This document shows, in pieces, positions 33,453-46,300 of a stretch of DNA of 64,000 bases. Each line of letters begins with the position of its first letter. Position 1 is the first letter of the stretch. Both the position numbers and the translations under genes were made by a program. Under the pieces are notes generated by a model that saw only the letters and a list, made by a program, of their open reading frames with translations, did no database searches and was not told the origin of the DNA. The DNA lies in assembly GCA_016858145.1 (NCBI GenBank), contig JAEHOE010000012.1, positions 682,001 to 746,000 on the forward strand, in the 5' to 3' direction. This DNA is from Edaphochlamys debaryana. Taxonomy: Eukaryota > Chlorophyta > Chlorophyceae > Chlamydomonadales.

Positions 33453-35922
33453 ATGCTCGCTGGCCTCGCGCACCAGCGCCCGTGCGGCCTCGCTGCGAGC
33501 AGGCCGGCGAGGTGCTTCCCAAGCATAGGCTTCAGCAGCTTCGGTGGTCGCAGCGTGCTCCCTGCTGCCTCGCTGGCCGGCCCCGGGGTGCTCCGGCCCC
33601 ACACTCTCGTGCCCGCCCGCACCTTCCCGCCCCCATCCCCGCGTGGGCTACCCACCGCCGCCAGCAGCGGTCGCGGCACTGGAAGTCCTGGTCGCGTTCC
33701 AGCAAGCAGCGGCAGCACTGGTGGCCAAGGGTCGGGCCGGAGCGAGGGGCGCTCTGGGCCCGGCAGGGGCGGCGGCCGCACAGGCGGACGCGGCGGCGGT
33801 GGGGCCAGGCGGGAGGACTTGGCTGAAGACGACCCTGATCGCGCCACGGACCTGAGGTCTCTGGCAGAGCTGGTGGACAGGAGCCTGCCAGGCTGGAAGG
33901 ACAGGGCAGCAATTCGGCGGTTTACGAAAGCCATGACCTGTGCTGCCAAGGTGGGCTTTACTTCGAATGCTGGGTGACCTCAGGCCTGACCGCTGGTCTA
34001 ATGCTCATCTTCCTGCGCTTTGGCCATCCCTTTTCTGGTTCTGGCCCTGCAGCTGGTAGCAGTATCACACCAAGACAATGCCTTTCGACACCGGATCTTC
34101 GACACCCTGGCGGGAGCGTACCAGCCCCTGCTGTTAACGCTGGAGCTTGAGTCTCTGCTGGCCACCTGCACTATCCCGCTGTATGCCTGTGCGAAGGCAA
34201 GGTACTACCACGGGGGCTTCATTGAGGCGCTCGTGCAGCGTTTGACTGACGCTGATGGCTTGGGTCTCCTAATTGGCCATGAACTAAAGGAACAAGGACG
34301 AGGTCAGCGACCAGGCCCACGCCAACCTGTGGTGGTCCCTGTCGGAAGCCGCCAAGGGCGCCGAAGGGCGGCAGGTGCTATCCAGCTGTGACTACACGTG
34401 CGTTCTGGGCGCCAGCGCTGAGGGCCTGCTGGCAACGCGGAGCCTCCTCCCGCAGACATGCTCCAACATCCTGCTGGCCTGCGCCCGGCTGAAGTGGGGT
34501 AACAATGCCCTCCTCACCCACCTGACCGCCTGCCTGGCCGAGGCGAGGCCGCGAGCTGAATGCCAGGCCCTGGCCAACTCACTGTACGCCATCGGCGAGC
34601 TGGCGGAGGACGTGGGGCACAAGCCTCGGGCCGAGGACCTGCGTGACCTCGCGGAGGAGGTGGTGCAGCGACTGTCAGGGGACGACCAGGGGGGGAGGGC
34701 CGCAGGACAGAAGGAGTTCAAGCCCCAGGAGCTGACCAACATGCTCCTGGGCTGCGCTAAGCTGGTCTGCACGGATCCGCGCTTCCTTCGGGCTCTGGTG
34801 GGAGCAGATTCCTTGCAGCCAACAGTCCGTACAAGAGGCGGGGCGGTGGAGGCCCTGGCGGAGGAGTGCAAGCGCCGCCGCTTCTCGGGATTCACTGCTC
34901 AGGGCCTAGCAAATGCCGCCTGGGCGCTGGCCAAGATGGGATACGACGAGCAGGGTTTGTATGCGGCGGCTGCGGAGGCAGCAGAGCGGCCGAGGGCTAT
35001 GCAGGGGGCCGTGCCCCAGGCCTGGTCCAACCTGTGGTATGCGCTGGCGCTGTTGCGGCACCGGCCTGCGTCTGAGAGCCGCCTGCTGGAGCAGACCGCC
35101 GAGGCGGCGGGGGGGCTGCGACAGGGCGCCAAAGCCCAGCACTGTGCCAACCTGCTGTGGGCGCTCGCCATCCTGCGGCTGTACGACGAGCGGCTGGTGG
35201 ACGCCCTGGCTGGGCGGCTGGGCGAGCTGCTGGGGCAGGGCCCAGCGCAGCTGAAGCCTCAAGAGATAAGCAACAGCCTGTCGGCGCTGAGGATAGCTGG
35301 CCCGGACGTGTTGTCCCGCCACAGCGGCCTGGTGGAGGGGCTGCTGCGCGAGATGGAGCGGCGGTGGGTAGCAGGGGATGACGATGCCTTCAGCAAGGCG
35401 GAGCTACCCCAGCTGTGGTATACGCAGCTGGAGCTGGCGCACGTGGGCGGCGGCGAGCTGCAGCACATCCTGGGGGCTGGCGAGGACCAGGAGGGATCGC
35501 TGCTCCGCGCCGCAAAGGCAGCTGCCGAAACGCACGCGGTGAACAGGGCTGCTGAGCAGCCTTCTGACCTCGAGCGCCAGGTGGCTTCCACCCTGGAGCA
35601 GCTGCAGCAGCAGATGGGCCCTGGCGCCATCGATTCAGTGCAGCGGCGATACGTGGTGGAGGAGGTTGGGAGGTTTGTGGAGATCTTGGTAGAGCTTTCG
35701 GGCGGGCGGCGCGTGCCAGTGGAGACGGTGGGGCGGTCTGATGTCTATGCCAACGCCCCGCACAACTGCACGCCGATCGGTCCTCTAGTGCTACACTCCC
35801 GTCTCCTGGAGTGGCAGTTTGGGCAGGGCAACGTGGTGCAGGTGCCCTACTGGGAGTGGGAGGCGGCCAAGGGTGGGCAGCTGGGCTACCTCAGCCGCCG
35901 GCTGGGGCTGGGGGAGGCATAA
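33453..35922 (+). CDS. OPR/RAP protein (paralogue C), frameshifted
   Basis: Same two-exon plan as the other paralogues: 33453-33950 and 34053-35922. The 166-residue first exon begins like a transit peptide (MLAGLAHQRPCGLAAS) and continues through a Gly/Arg/Ser-rich stretch into LRSLAELVDRSLPGWK. Exon 2 carries OPR cores (TCSNILLACARLKW, LANSLYAIGELAED, LTNMLLGCAKL, LANAAWALAKMGYD, WSNLWYALALLRHRP, CANLLWALAILRLYDE) and a degenerate RAP domain ending VPYWEWEAAKGGQLGYL. Between about 34285 and 34300 the frame must shift by one: the upstream frame carries on out of register, and the downstream frame has TAA at 34285 just before the conserved HANLWWSLSEA. No acceptable intron fits so short a gap. 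It is either a young pseudogene or an assembly error; otherwise the protein would be about 788 residues. Confidence 0.7.
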
Positions 35923-36353
35923 GAAGGCGAACTGAATCAGGGGCTGAGTCGCAGGCTGAAGGGTTGCGTTGGCGGTTGGCATCATGGCATTGCGTTCAGA
36001 GAGCCTGAAGGCAGGGCAAAGTGCATGTGTGCGTTAAATGTGCGGTCGACACAGGCCTTAATGGGAGTGGGAGGGGGTGATGGCCAAGGCACGAAAGTGC
36101 GCTACCTCCGCCGCCGGCTGGGGCTGGGGGAGGCATAAGAAGACGAACTGATTCAGGGGCTGAGTCGCGGGCTGAAGGGTTGCGTTGGCGGTTGGCATCA
36201 TGGCATTGCGTTCAGAGAGCCTGAAGGCAGGGCAAAGTGCATGTGTGCGTTAAATGTGCGGTCGACACAGGCCTTAATGGGAGTGGGAGGGGGTGATGGC
36301 CAAGGCACGAAAGTGCGCTACCTCCGCCGCCGGCTGGGGCTGGGCGAAGCGTA
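35885..36353 (+). repeat. 216-bp tandem repeat containing the end of OPR gene C
   Basis: Unit 1 starts at 35885 inside the last codons of OPR gene C, unit 2 at 36101, and a 37-base partial third unit at 36317. Each unit begins with codons for YLxRRLGLGEA and a stop, followed by the same 3' UTR sequence. Units differ at few positions. Confidence 0.92.
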
Positions 36354-37335
36354 GGCGGGGGCATGCAAACAACCAGCAAAGCGAGGCCCCTCTTGGGGAA
36401 TGAACTCAGCCCCTGCGCTCCCTATCTGCGGACAGCACAGCTGTTATGGCACCCCCCACCCCACAAACAGGGGGGGGGCAGGGGGGGGGGCACTGCGGGG
36501 GGTGCTGTCGTCAAGTGCTCTGCGGGGCCGACACGCTTCTGCCTATCCACTGCGACCTGTCGCGATCGCAGTTCTGATGCTCATTGTTATTGAAGCGACC
36601 ACAGGCGCAGCCCGGAAGCGCTGGGGCGCGAAAATTCCCACCATGTAACACACACTTTTCAGAGCTAGGCCGCTCGCGTAACCGCACAGCACATCTTGAA
36701 CAGCGTAGCGCGATGAAGACACTAGTCGTGAGAAACGGTGCTCCCAAACCGAGGCCGAACATCAGTCGCTCTTGCTCTTGCGCTGCCCTCGCGACCTCGC
36801 AGTCGCTGCATGGTGTAGATCAGCCATCCATGTAAATACTGAAGCTGGTGGCAGGCTGCGAGAGGCCCGCGCGGCGGAGCACGCCCCCCAGGTCGCGAGG
36901 GCACCAAGGCGCGCTTCCTCCAGGGCACGAGCCTGCACGAGAAAATGAGATCAGCTATAGCGGGCATATTCAGCTACCGCACGCACGCATCGGCAGGGCG
37001 CGAGAGGCCCGCAAACCCCCGAATTCTGTGCGTGTACATTTTTTTCACAGCGTCCTTAGATATGGGGCGAACTACCGCATCACCACCTTCTCTTGAGGAC
37101 ATGACGCTGGGGTCGAGGCCAGTTTTAGGATAACATGAGAGATGGAGGGGCGAGCACGCGGAGAGCCCTTGGTCGACGGTAAAGGGAGGGCGCTGAGGCA
37201 GGGTGGTGGTAGGTTTGCACAACTTGCAGGCGTCCATGAGGGAGGTTGTTGACCAGGCACAACCACCACAACCCTTTGTGGCCTCACGCACGGGTCACAG
37301 GCTCACACTGCTGGCGCTCCAAACAGCGGGACATG
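36354..37335. other. Gene-poor spacer between OPR gene C and the phospholipase
   Basis: About 1 kb without a supported gene. It holds a C-run followed by long G-runs (36449-36490) that could form a hairpin, and TGTAA at 36644-36648, the first poly(A) signal after OPR gene C. Some short phrases such as GAGAGGCCCGC recur. No transposon is recognised. Confidence 0.45.
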
Positions 37336-37340
37336 TTACA
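37336..37340 (-). terminator. TGTAA poly(A) signal, patatin phospholipase
   Basis: TTACA on the plus strand, 49 bases past the stop codon of the minus-strand phospholipase gene. It would give a very short 3' UTR. Confidence 0.45.
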
Positions 37341-37388
37341 TCAATGGACCAGAGCCACCACCCACACCACACCCTGCTGATCATGGCC

Positions 37389-40300
37389 TCACATGTGGTG
37401 GAAGGTCACGCAGCCCCTCAGCTCAGCGTATCTGCCCTCGGCCGCCCCCAACGCGCCAAACACGGTCTCGCCCTCGGCCAGCGCATCCACCACCGCCCGT
37501 AGGAACGGGCCCAGCCCGTCTCCGCCGCGCCCCTCCGCCTCTCCGCCTCCAGCGCCCGACCCCCGCTTCACCCCTGCAGCCATCCCAGACGGGTGCGTTG
37601 ACACCGATGAGGGCGGCAGCGGGGGCGGCAGCGCCGCGCCTCCGAAGCTGATGCTCTCCCGCGATCCCCCGCTGGAGCGGAGCGACAGCGCGGCCGGTCG
37701 CAGCGCGGTGGCGGGTGCCGAGGGCGCCAACACCGCCCGTGCGCCCGCCCGCAGCAGCGCCCCGACCAGGGCCGGCGGCAGCGGTGCCGAGGTGGTGAGG
37801 ACCAGGCCCGACAGCTGGGGCCCCAGCGGCGACAGGTCGGACGGCCGGAGCAGGGTGGCGGGGCGCCAGGCCTGCGAGCGGCAAGTGGGCGTGGAGAGGT
37901 TGCGTTGAAGAAAGGCGTGACATGCTGGTATTAAAGAGTATTCCATCTACGCCTGGCATGCAAGGGAGGCCGCGAAGTCAAGGCTCAGGCGCGCAAGCCG
38001 CAGGACACGTCCTCACCTGCAGCAGCAGCGTCACCAGCGGCTGCCCCGCGTGCCAGACCTCTGTCCGGGCCAGCAGCCGGAATGCCCTGCAACCGCTGGC
38101 CGCCTCCAGGGGCGCACCGCGAGTAGCGGCAAACAGGGCCGACAGCGAGGGCGCCGAGGGGCCCGGCTGCAGGCCTAGCTCCCGCAGCACACGGTCCGCG
38201 TCGGGGCCTGCAGCGGGAATTGGAGCGGGCGAAAGAGTTGAGGCAGACCGGCCGCGAGCTGGTTCACAAACGGCCACGGCACTGCCTAGACAGCTAGCAA
38301 AAGACAGACAATTGAGGGAGCTGACTGAGGCATCTAGCTCGCGACGACATTTGCGCACCTGGCTCCACCACGGCCTCCACCTCTCTCCGCCAGCTGGCCA
38401 CCAGCGCGCCGCCCTCCGCCCCCGCCTCCCCTTCGGGCACCACCGTGAGCCCCAGGTGCAGCAGCCCCGCCCGCTCCCCCAGGTCCTGCAGCAGCGCGCC
38501 CAGCAGCATGGCCGGAAACACGGGCGGCACGTCCCCGTCGGCGTCGGCCCCTGCTCCCGCCCTGGTCCCGGAGCCGCTGGTTGTGTTGGCGGTTTGAGCG
38601 GGTGCGTTGGGGTTGGTGCCGTTGGGCTTGGGGTTCCGGTTGTCGGTGCCGGCAGCAGGGCCTGAGGCTGAGGGTGGTGTGGTGGAGGGGCCGGGGGGAA
38701 GCGGGGGCTCGCGGGGGGCCGCGGCGTTGCCGGGGGCGGGGGAGGCGGAGGGCGTGCCTCCGCCAGTGGAGCTCGAGGGCGAGCGCACGGGCAGGGAGAA
38801 GGAGGCGCTGAGCAGGCTGGATGGGCGGTGGAGCGCCAGGGGCGCGGCCGCCTCCGCTGCCGCGGCGGCGGCGGCCGCCCGGGGCGAGGGCGGCCCTAGC
38901 GAGGGTTCCCTGTTCTCCATCGCCTCCGCCACCAGCGTCCGTACTGGCCCCGCTGATGCTGACGTGGCCGTGGCTGGCGGCGCCGCCGCAGCGGTTACCG
39001 TACCGCCTGGAGGTTTCGAGCCGGCTGCCGTACCCTGCCGTGCCGTAGTGGATGAGCCGAAGAAGTAGTCGAACAGCGAGGCCGGCGGCGGCGATGCGGC
39101 AGCAACCGCCGCCGCCTCGACGGCGGCATCCGCTACCCCGCTCGCCCCCGCCGCCGCCGCGGCCGCGGCCGCCGACACCACGCCGCCCTCTGCCGCGCCA
39201 CCGCCCGCGCCCGCACCACCGCCCGAAGCGTTGCGGCCCGGGGTGGCGCTCCAAGTACGAAAGCTAGAGCTGCGAGGAGACACGAGCGCCGCGAGGGCGC
39301 TGCTGCTGCCGGCGCCGCCAGCGGTACGTGGGCCCACGATCTCGCTGGCACTGCTGCGCGCCACGCTGTCGGGCAGGCTCTGCGCCGCCACCTCCTCCGC
39401 CGCGCCCACCACGGGCCCGCCACCGCCACCGCTCTGCTGTGCCTCCCGGCCCTGCGTCCCCGCCGCCTGCTTCCCCTCATCCTGCTGTGGCTGTGGCTGT
39501 GGTTGGCCGGCATCGTGTGGGGCCGACACGTCAGAGGCAGCGTCGGCATCATCATCGACATCGTCGATGGCGACGTCGTCAGCGGGTTCCTGTCGGGCCT
39601 CTGCCTCGATGGCACGCCGCTGCTGCTCCGCCGCCTCGTCCTGCCGCCGCTGCTCCTCCTCCAACCACCGCGTGTGAGCCGCCACGAGGGAGGCGGACAG
39701 TGCAGCGTCGTCCGCCGTGGCCGCCAGGTCACACCGCCGTACGCACTGCGGGTGTGACGCGAGGAAGTCGGACAGCTCGGCCTCGACCACCAACCGCCCC
39801 ACGCAGCCGGACAGCGCGGCGGCGGCGCTGGACGGGTCCGGCAGCTCGCGGCCGCTGGCGGCGGCGGCGGCCGCCACGGCGGCGGGCACGGTGGCGCATC
39901 CGGCCGGGAGGCAGGGCGCCTCCACGAGCACAAGCCCCCGCTTGTTGCCCAGCCTGCGGGGTGGGAGGGCCACCGGTTACGTGACGGCCAAGACGGCGGC
40001 CGCAATCCGACACACACGGCGCAGGCAAACGTCCAGCCCACGCACGGAAGACGGAGGACGCAACTGATGGCCGAAAGCCCAAGCCAAGACCCCGGGACCA
40101 ACTCGCCAAGCACGACAGCAACGCCAGTCCAAGCGACCTCACCTGATCCTCGGCACACGAGGCAGGGGAGCTCCGTCCGGCCCCAGCCCCTGCGGCCCCT
40201 CGAACGGGTCCTCCTCGGCGGCGTGCTGGCCATGCTCGTCCAGACCCTCCAGCTCGTCCAGGTCCGCGTCCGGCTCGTCCAGCCCGCTCGTCAGCAGATC

Positions 40301-43300
40301 GGCCAGCTCATCCATGCGCGCTGAGTGGGCCACGCAATACTCGTCCACGGCGGCCTGGGGAGGGACCGACCAAGAGTTCAGTTTGAAAACGGTTGGCGGA
40401 CAGGACCGAGAAGTTGGACGACAGGAACTTTAGGACGTACGTCCTTTCCCGCGTCGCGGTTGGCGGAAGAGAGGCCGACCGTCCATTCGCAATCATGTGC
40501 GACGTCGCGTAGCGTTTCGTTGGGAGAAACGGTATTTGGACGAGACGTTTCCGGTGCATGAACCCCCATTCACAGGTCCCATGGACGACCGTGACCGTGC
40601 CACGCGAGTGCCGTACGAGGCAGCCGCGCGCTTACCTGCAGCGCCGCCCAGTGCGATGGGTTTACGTCGTCCAGCTCCATGGCGCATCGCTCGTGCACCG
40701 GCTGGAAGCGGAAGTAGCGGGCGCCGGGGACCAGCGGCAGCAGCGTGGAGAGCGCCTCGTCGGCCCTAGGGGAACGGGGGCGGTGGGAGGTGGAGTGGTT
40801 GGCAACCCTGACATTGTGGGCTGCATGAAGCGAGGACAGGACAAGGCAGGCAGCGGGCCCTCCATCCGGCCCTCACGCCCTCGCGCCCCTCCTTCATCCG
40901 GACCGGAGCGGCTCGCGCATGGGCAGGGCCAGGGCAGGGCCGATGCGAGCCGGCGAGCTGGCGTTGGGTCCTCCCTTCCTTCCCTTCCCTTCCCCCCACC
41001 GCCCCGCCCCCCTCAGCTATTCTCCAAACCGCCCCCATCCCCCCCCGGGATCCCGCCCGCCCACCTGTCCGGCGAGGTGGCTGCGTCCACCAGCACCGCC
41101 CCCGTGTCCAGCACCGCGTGCGCGCCCCGCTCGCGGCGCACCGTGGGCGCTGCCCCGCAGCCGATGGACACCAGCGCCTCCAGTCGGGCGCCGGGCCACA
41201 GCAGCCGCGCCTGCTGCAGGGCCAGGATGGCGGGGTTGTTGGCGGTGGCGGCGCCGTCCTGGGTGTGGTGTTGAGAGTGGGGTGGGGCGGGCAGGAGGGG
41301 CGAGGGGTGAGGCGGGTGAGGACCGATCGGGAACTAGGCGTATGGGGTTAGGCGGGAGGTGATGCCAAAACACACCTTCCCGACGCTGTCTCCTCGCCCA
41401 GTCCCTGCCACACGGGCGGTTCCACGTACACCCCTCGCCCCTCCCCCCTCCGCACTTGGTAGCGGTCCTCCCCGCACACGAAGTCGTCCAGGTAGTAGGG
41501 CGCAGCGGAGGAGGCGCGGACGGCCTGGGGGGGAGAGGTATGGGTGGTTTGTTGGTTTGCTCGCTGGGGCACAGGGTGACTGGGCCAGACAGCAGCTGGC
41601 CATGTGGTTCATTAGCGCATGACCCGCAGATCGACCCGCCCTCCTGCTCCGGGTCCTGGTGCGCACCTGCCAGATGAGGTGGCGGCTGGACGCGGGCAGG
41701 CAGCGCATGGCAGCGGCCGCCGCCTCCGACTCGGGCGGCAGCTCGTAGGTGGTGAAGAGGAAGGGCGTCACGGGGCAGAGCGACACCAGGGTGGCCACCG
41801 CCGCCACCTTGGGGCCGCCCAGCGCGGCGGCGTCGATCAGCTGGTTGCTCGTGCAGCCCTGGGGAGGGGCGGGGAGGTGGACGGGTGTAAGAGCACGCCT
41901 TGCAAGTCGCCCTGGTGTCAAGGGGCCCAGAGAGGAGCCTGCGTGGCGCTGTCAGGGCGCGCGTTGCCATGCCAGGGCACCGGTCCTGGTACCAACGAGG
42001 TCTCAAAAAGCGTCTTAGGAAGCTCGGCTTCATCCGCTCACTGCGCCCACATCTCCCTTGGACTCCCCTTCCCAACCCTCCTCTGCGACTCACCAGCTTG
42101 CGTATGTCGCACATCTGCTTGAGCAGCTCCTCGAACGTGCTGGCGTCGTGCTTGAAGCCGTACACCGCAACCTGCGGGCCAGGCGGCGGGCGGGGACGCC
42201 AGGTGAGGACCAGCACACTCGCGTACCGGTATACGGTACCGTCCGTACAGATAAGGGATGACCGTGCGGGACAGCTACAGGACCGCCTGCAACGCCCACT
42301 TCCGCCCCAGAGGCGCGGTCCTAGCGGTCCCACGATGCCCCCGCTGCACCCCAGCAACCCTGCCCTGCGCACCCGCAGGTTGGTGGACGTGCCCTTGACC
42401 ACACGGAACAGGCTGTCTCGCCACCCGCCCGCGCTGGCGGCTGCGGTGGCCGAAGTGCCGCCGGCAGCCGCGGCCGCCTGCGCCTGAGCGGCCGCCATGA
42501 GCTCCTCGCGTGGCGTGGGGGCGCCCGGGACCGCCGCTGCCTGCGGGGCAGGAGCGAAGGGCGGCCGAGCGCGTGATGACCGCCATAAACTCCGTGCGCT
42601 CACTGTGTTCCCTGTGCGCACGCGACCCACAGACCCGCGCACTCCCACCCACCCCCTAGCGCTGCGCACTACAACTGGACCGCGACCTGTAGTTTTGCCC
42701 CGCCGACCCACCCTCTCTGCCTGCTCCCCGCCGCCCCCCACCCCGCCATCCCCCTCCAACACTGCGCTCCCCAGAATCCCCACCTGGTTGAACACCTTGT
42801 GCCCCAGGCCCGTGTATATGGACTCGCACTGGTCCAGGCTGAAGTGAAACACCCCCAGCCCCACCGCCACGATGGCGCCCGTGGAGGTGCCCACCACCAG
42901 GTCGAACAGCGTGTGCAGGGGGCGGCCTGGAGGGGGGGGGCGTGTGGATGATCAGTATGGAGGGTTGCAGCGTCGAGGTTGCAGGTGGGGGTTGGGGGTT
43001 AGCGGGGCGGGGGCGGAGAGCGTCGCGTGGGGTGTAGGTGCGGCTTTCAATGTGTCCCTCCCCGGCTCCCCTGGCGCTTGGCTTGGCTTCTTTAGTCGGC
43101 AGCAAGCACCTCTCTCTGCACCCCGACTTCACGCCCCGCCCCACCCGTGCGCCGCTCGATGTGCCGCATGATGGTCACCAGCGCCAGGCCCCGCATGCCG
43201 CCACCGTCCAGGGCCAGCACGCGCAGGCCGCGGCGGGGGCCGATGGGCGGCACGCCCACCGCCCGGGCCACCTGCTCGTTCTCGCCTGGGGTTTAAGTGG

Positions 43301-46300
43301 TGGGACGGGCAGGGGTGGGTGGGTGAGGTGAAGCTGGCGGTTGGGAGGAGTTGCAGGAGAGACGCTCATAGCCCGGGTCCCGGTGCTCTGCCCCAGAGAC
43401 ACGGCCAGGCAACACGCAGATGCCCACAACACATCGGGCGGACCCTCTCACTATCGACCATAGTCCTTTCCAGAGCCCAAGGAAGTCCCGAACCCAGCCC
43501 TTATGCAGCCCCAACGCACCCAGGATGGCCAGGACCTTGATGGCCAGCAGCCGGGGTTGGTCCCTCAGCGCCGCCGCCTGGGGCACGGGCCGGGGCGGGG
43601 CCAGGGCGATCTGCGGCGGCAGGCCCCCGGCGGCCGAGGCGGGGCCCGCGCCGCCGCCCTCGGCCACAGCAGAGCCGGCGGCGGGCGAGGTGGGGGACCA
43701 CACGCCCGTGGAACGACCCGGGGAGAGCGTGCGGCCCGCGGCGGCGGCGGCGGTGGCAGCGGCTCCGCCGCCGCTGGGTGCGCCGCCGCCGCTGTGGGCA
43801 CTGGCGGAGGCGGAATAATGGAGGACCGGACGGGAGGATTGGGAAGGCCGCCTCTGCCCCGCGGCGGCGGCGGCAGAGCTGGCGGCGGGTGCGTTGGCGG
43901 CGCCGGCGGCGGAGGCGATAAGGAGCTGGCCGCCGCTGCTTGGGGTACCAGAGAAGGAGTGGTGCGTGAAGTGGGGCCCGGGGCCGGGCGGCGACCCGAC
44001 CATAGCCGCAAACGCCGCCGCCCCGCCGCCACCGCCGCCAGCGCCGGCGCCCGTGTCGCTGTAACGCTCGCCGGCGGCGCGCAGCGGCAGCGTCATTGAC
44101 GCTGGCGGCGTAGGGCCCGAAGGCGTCGATGTGGGTCGGCTGCCTGCCGCCGCCGCCGCCGGGCCGCCGCCGCCGCCGCTGATGCCGTTTGGCGTCGTGG
44201 CGCCGGGTCGCGGCGGGCTGGCGCCCCTCACAGGCCCACCCACCGCCGCTGCTGCCGCCGCACGGGCTGTACCTGGCGGGGACAGCGACCGCAACCCTCC
44301 CACGGCGCCGGCCGCCTGCCCCATCGCTCCGCCTGCCGAGGCCCCGCCGCCGCTGACACCCGCGGTCCCTAAGCCGTCGGCGCCGGCCCATGCACTGCCG
44401 TCGGCGGCCTCCAAACCCGGCGGCGGCGCCGTGGGAGTGGTTGCCAGCTCCACCAACAGCCCCAGCAGCCCCTCGGCCGCTCGTATCTTCAGCTTGTTAT
44501 CGCGGCTGAAGGCGAGGTTCGCCAGCGCCGTCAGCGCCGCCACCTGCACCGCCACGCTGTCGGCGGCGCTGCCAGCGATGCTGAGGGCGGCCGGGGCGGC
44601 GGCGGAGGAGGGCTGCGAACGAGCGCCCCCGGAGGAGCTGGAGGCCGCGGCGGTGGCGGCGGCGGTGGAAGTTGCGGCGCCAGCAGAGGGCCGGTTGAAG
44701 TTGGGTGGGGCGACGGCGGGTGTCCCCGGGGGCCCTGGGGCGGTCAGCGACGCGACGACGGCCGTGGCCGCGCCCTGCGCCGACCCCCTGCCGGGCCCCT
44801 GGACGCAGGCGTGCAGCAGGCCCAGGACCTCGGGGGTGAGCAGCTCCGCGCTCACAGCCTGCATAGGGGCAATTGTGAAGGCGGCAAAGCAAGGCCAAGG
44901 CGTTCAGGGGCAAGGTCGGCGGCAAGGCGAGGTTCGAGTGCGTGAGGGGCGTGAGGGCAAGTATGTATAAGCCGGGGCTCGAGGACTGCAGCTCTCCTCC
45001 ACCTCCCTAAATCTTTACCCTACCACTCGCCCTCGGCACCCACCGCCTCTGCGTTGGCCGCCAGGCTGCTGAGCAGCTGCAGCCCGCACAGCTTGGAGGC
45101 GGGGCGGGGCGAGCGCAGCAGCGTGGTCACCGTGGACAGCACATCATGCGCCAACAACCTGGAGGGGTACGAGGGTGCAGAAGGGACGGGTAACGGAAAT
45201 GCCGCGGTCAGCAGTGCACCTCCGCGCCGGGCCTGCCTTGCCGCCCAACCTGCAGCTCAACCCCATCCGGCTGCCGCACCCCACGCCCGCACCCCCATCC
45301 CTCCCCACCCTCCCCCCCAGCACCCGCCCCGCTCACTTGCGCGCGGTGGCCAGCCCCAGCCCCGCCAGCGCCCCCAGCGTCCTGCAGGCCTGCTCCGCCA
45401 CCACAGGCTGCTCGCTCAGCGCCATGAGCACCAGCTGCGCGATGGCGGTCTCCTCGCGGGCGATGAGCTCGCAGGAGGCGCGGTCCTCGGAGATGCGGCC
45501 TGGGGGCGGGGGGGCGGGGGGCAAGGGAGTGGTGGTGACGGGGAGCGTGTGGGAATGGGAGCGACGATTGAAGAGAGGCACGCGCATGCCGATGTGGGTG
45601 TCATGGCAGGGCACCTCCGCCGTCCATCCAGCCTGCAGCGCTCTCCCACGGTACCGCCCCCGCCCGCTCACCCAGCGCCCCCGCCAGCAGCGGGTGCTGG
45701 CAGCTGCTCCTCCGGAAGGTGAGCTGGAACAGCGGCGCCAGCTTGTGCCCCCGGGACCAGGACGTGGCAGCCACCTCCACCTCCCAGCTGCGGGGGAAGG
45801 GGGGAACAGGGGGAGGGCACGTGGTGTGGCTTGAGAGGAAGGGATTCAGGGGTAGAGACGAGGGGCGCCCCTCGCCCGCTCCAACTCAGTATGCCCCCGC
45901 CCTTGCCATCCCCCCATCGCAGTGCCGTACCGCGTGTACGGCGCATCCGCCATAATCCGCACGTTGGCCAGGGACAGGGAGCGCAGGGCCGAGGCAGGGC
46001 TGAGCTCGGGCAGGTACTCGAGCGGGTTGCCGTACAGCTGCAGCACACAGGTAAGGAAGTGCGAGTTCATGTGAGGCAGACCGCCCAGTGCGGCCCTGGC
46101 GCTACACCTCGCACAGCGCGTCTGCCATCCATCTGCCCCTCATCTCCTCCCCCTGCCCCTCAACCGTCATGCCCACTAGCTTGTAACCCTCGAGCGCTCG
46201 CCCAGGCCCCCATCCACCACCGCCCTGTCCCCCCCCCCTGCCTGCAGCGACACCAGGTTGCTGAGCGCCCTCAGGTCCAGCACGGGGGCGGCCAGGCGGT

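Noticed and set aside
34020..34391. A stand-alone 123-residue protein in OPR gene C
   Set aside because: Its first part is the normal start of exon 2 and its end is out-of-frame OPR sequence, so it is a product of the frameshift.
35885..36353. CRISPR-like regular repeat array
   Set aside because: The 216-bp units are contiguous with no unique spacers and contain the end of a coding sequence; the genome is eukaryotic.
38334..39254. Long Arg/Gly-rich open frame on the minus strand overlapping phospholipase exon 19
   Set aside because: It is an out-of-frame shadow of a GC-rich exon. The chosen frame continues through splice sites on both sides; this one does not.
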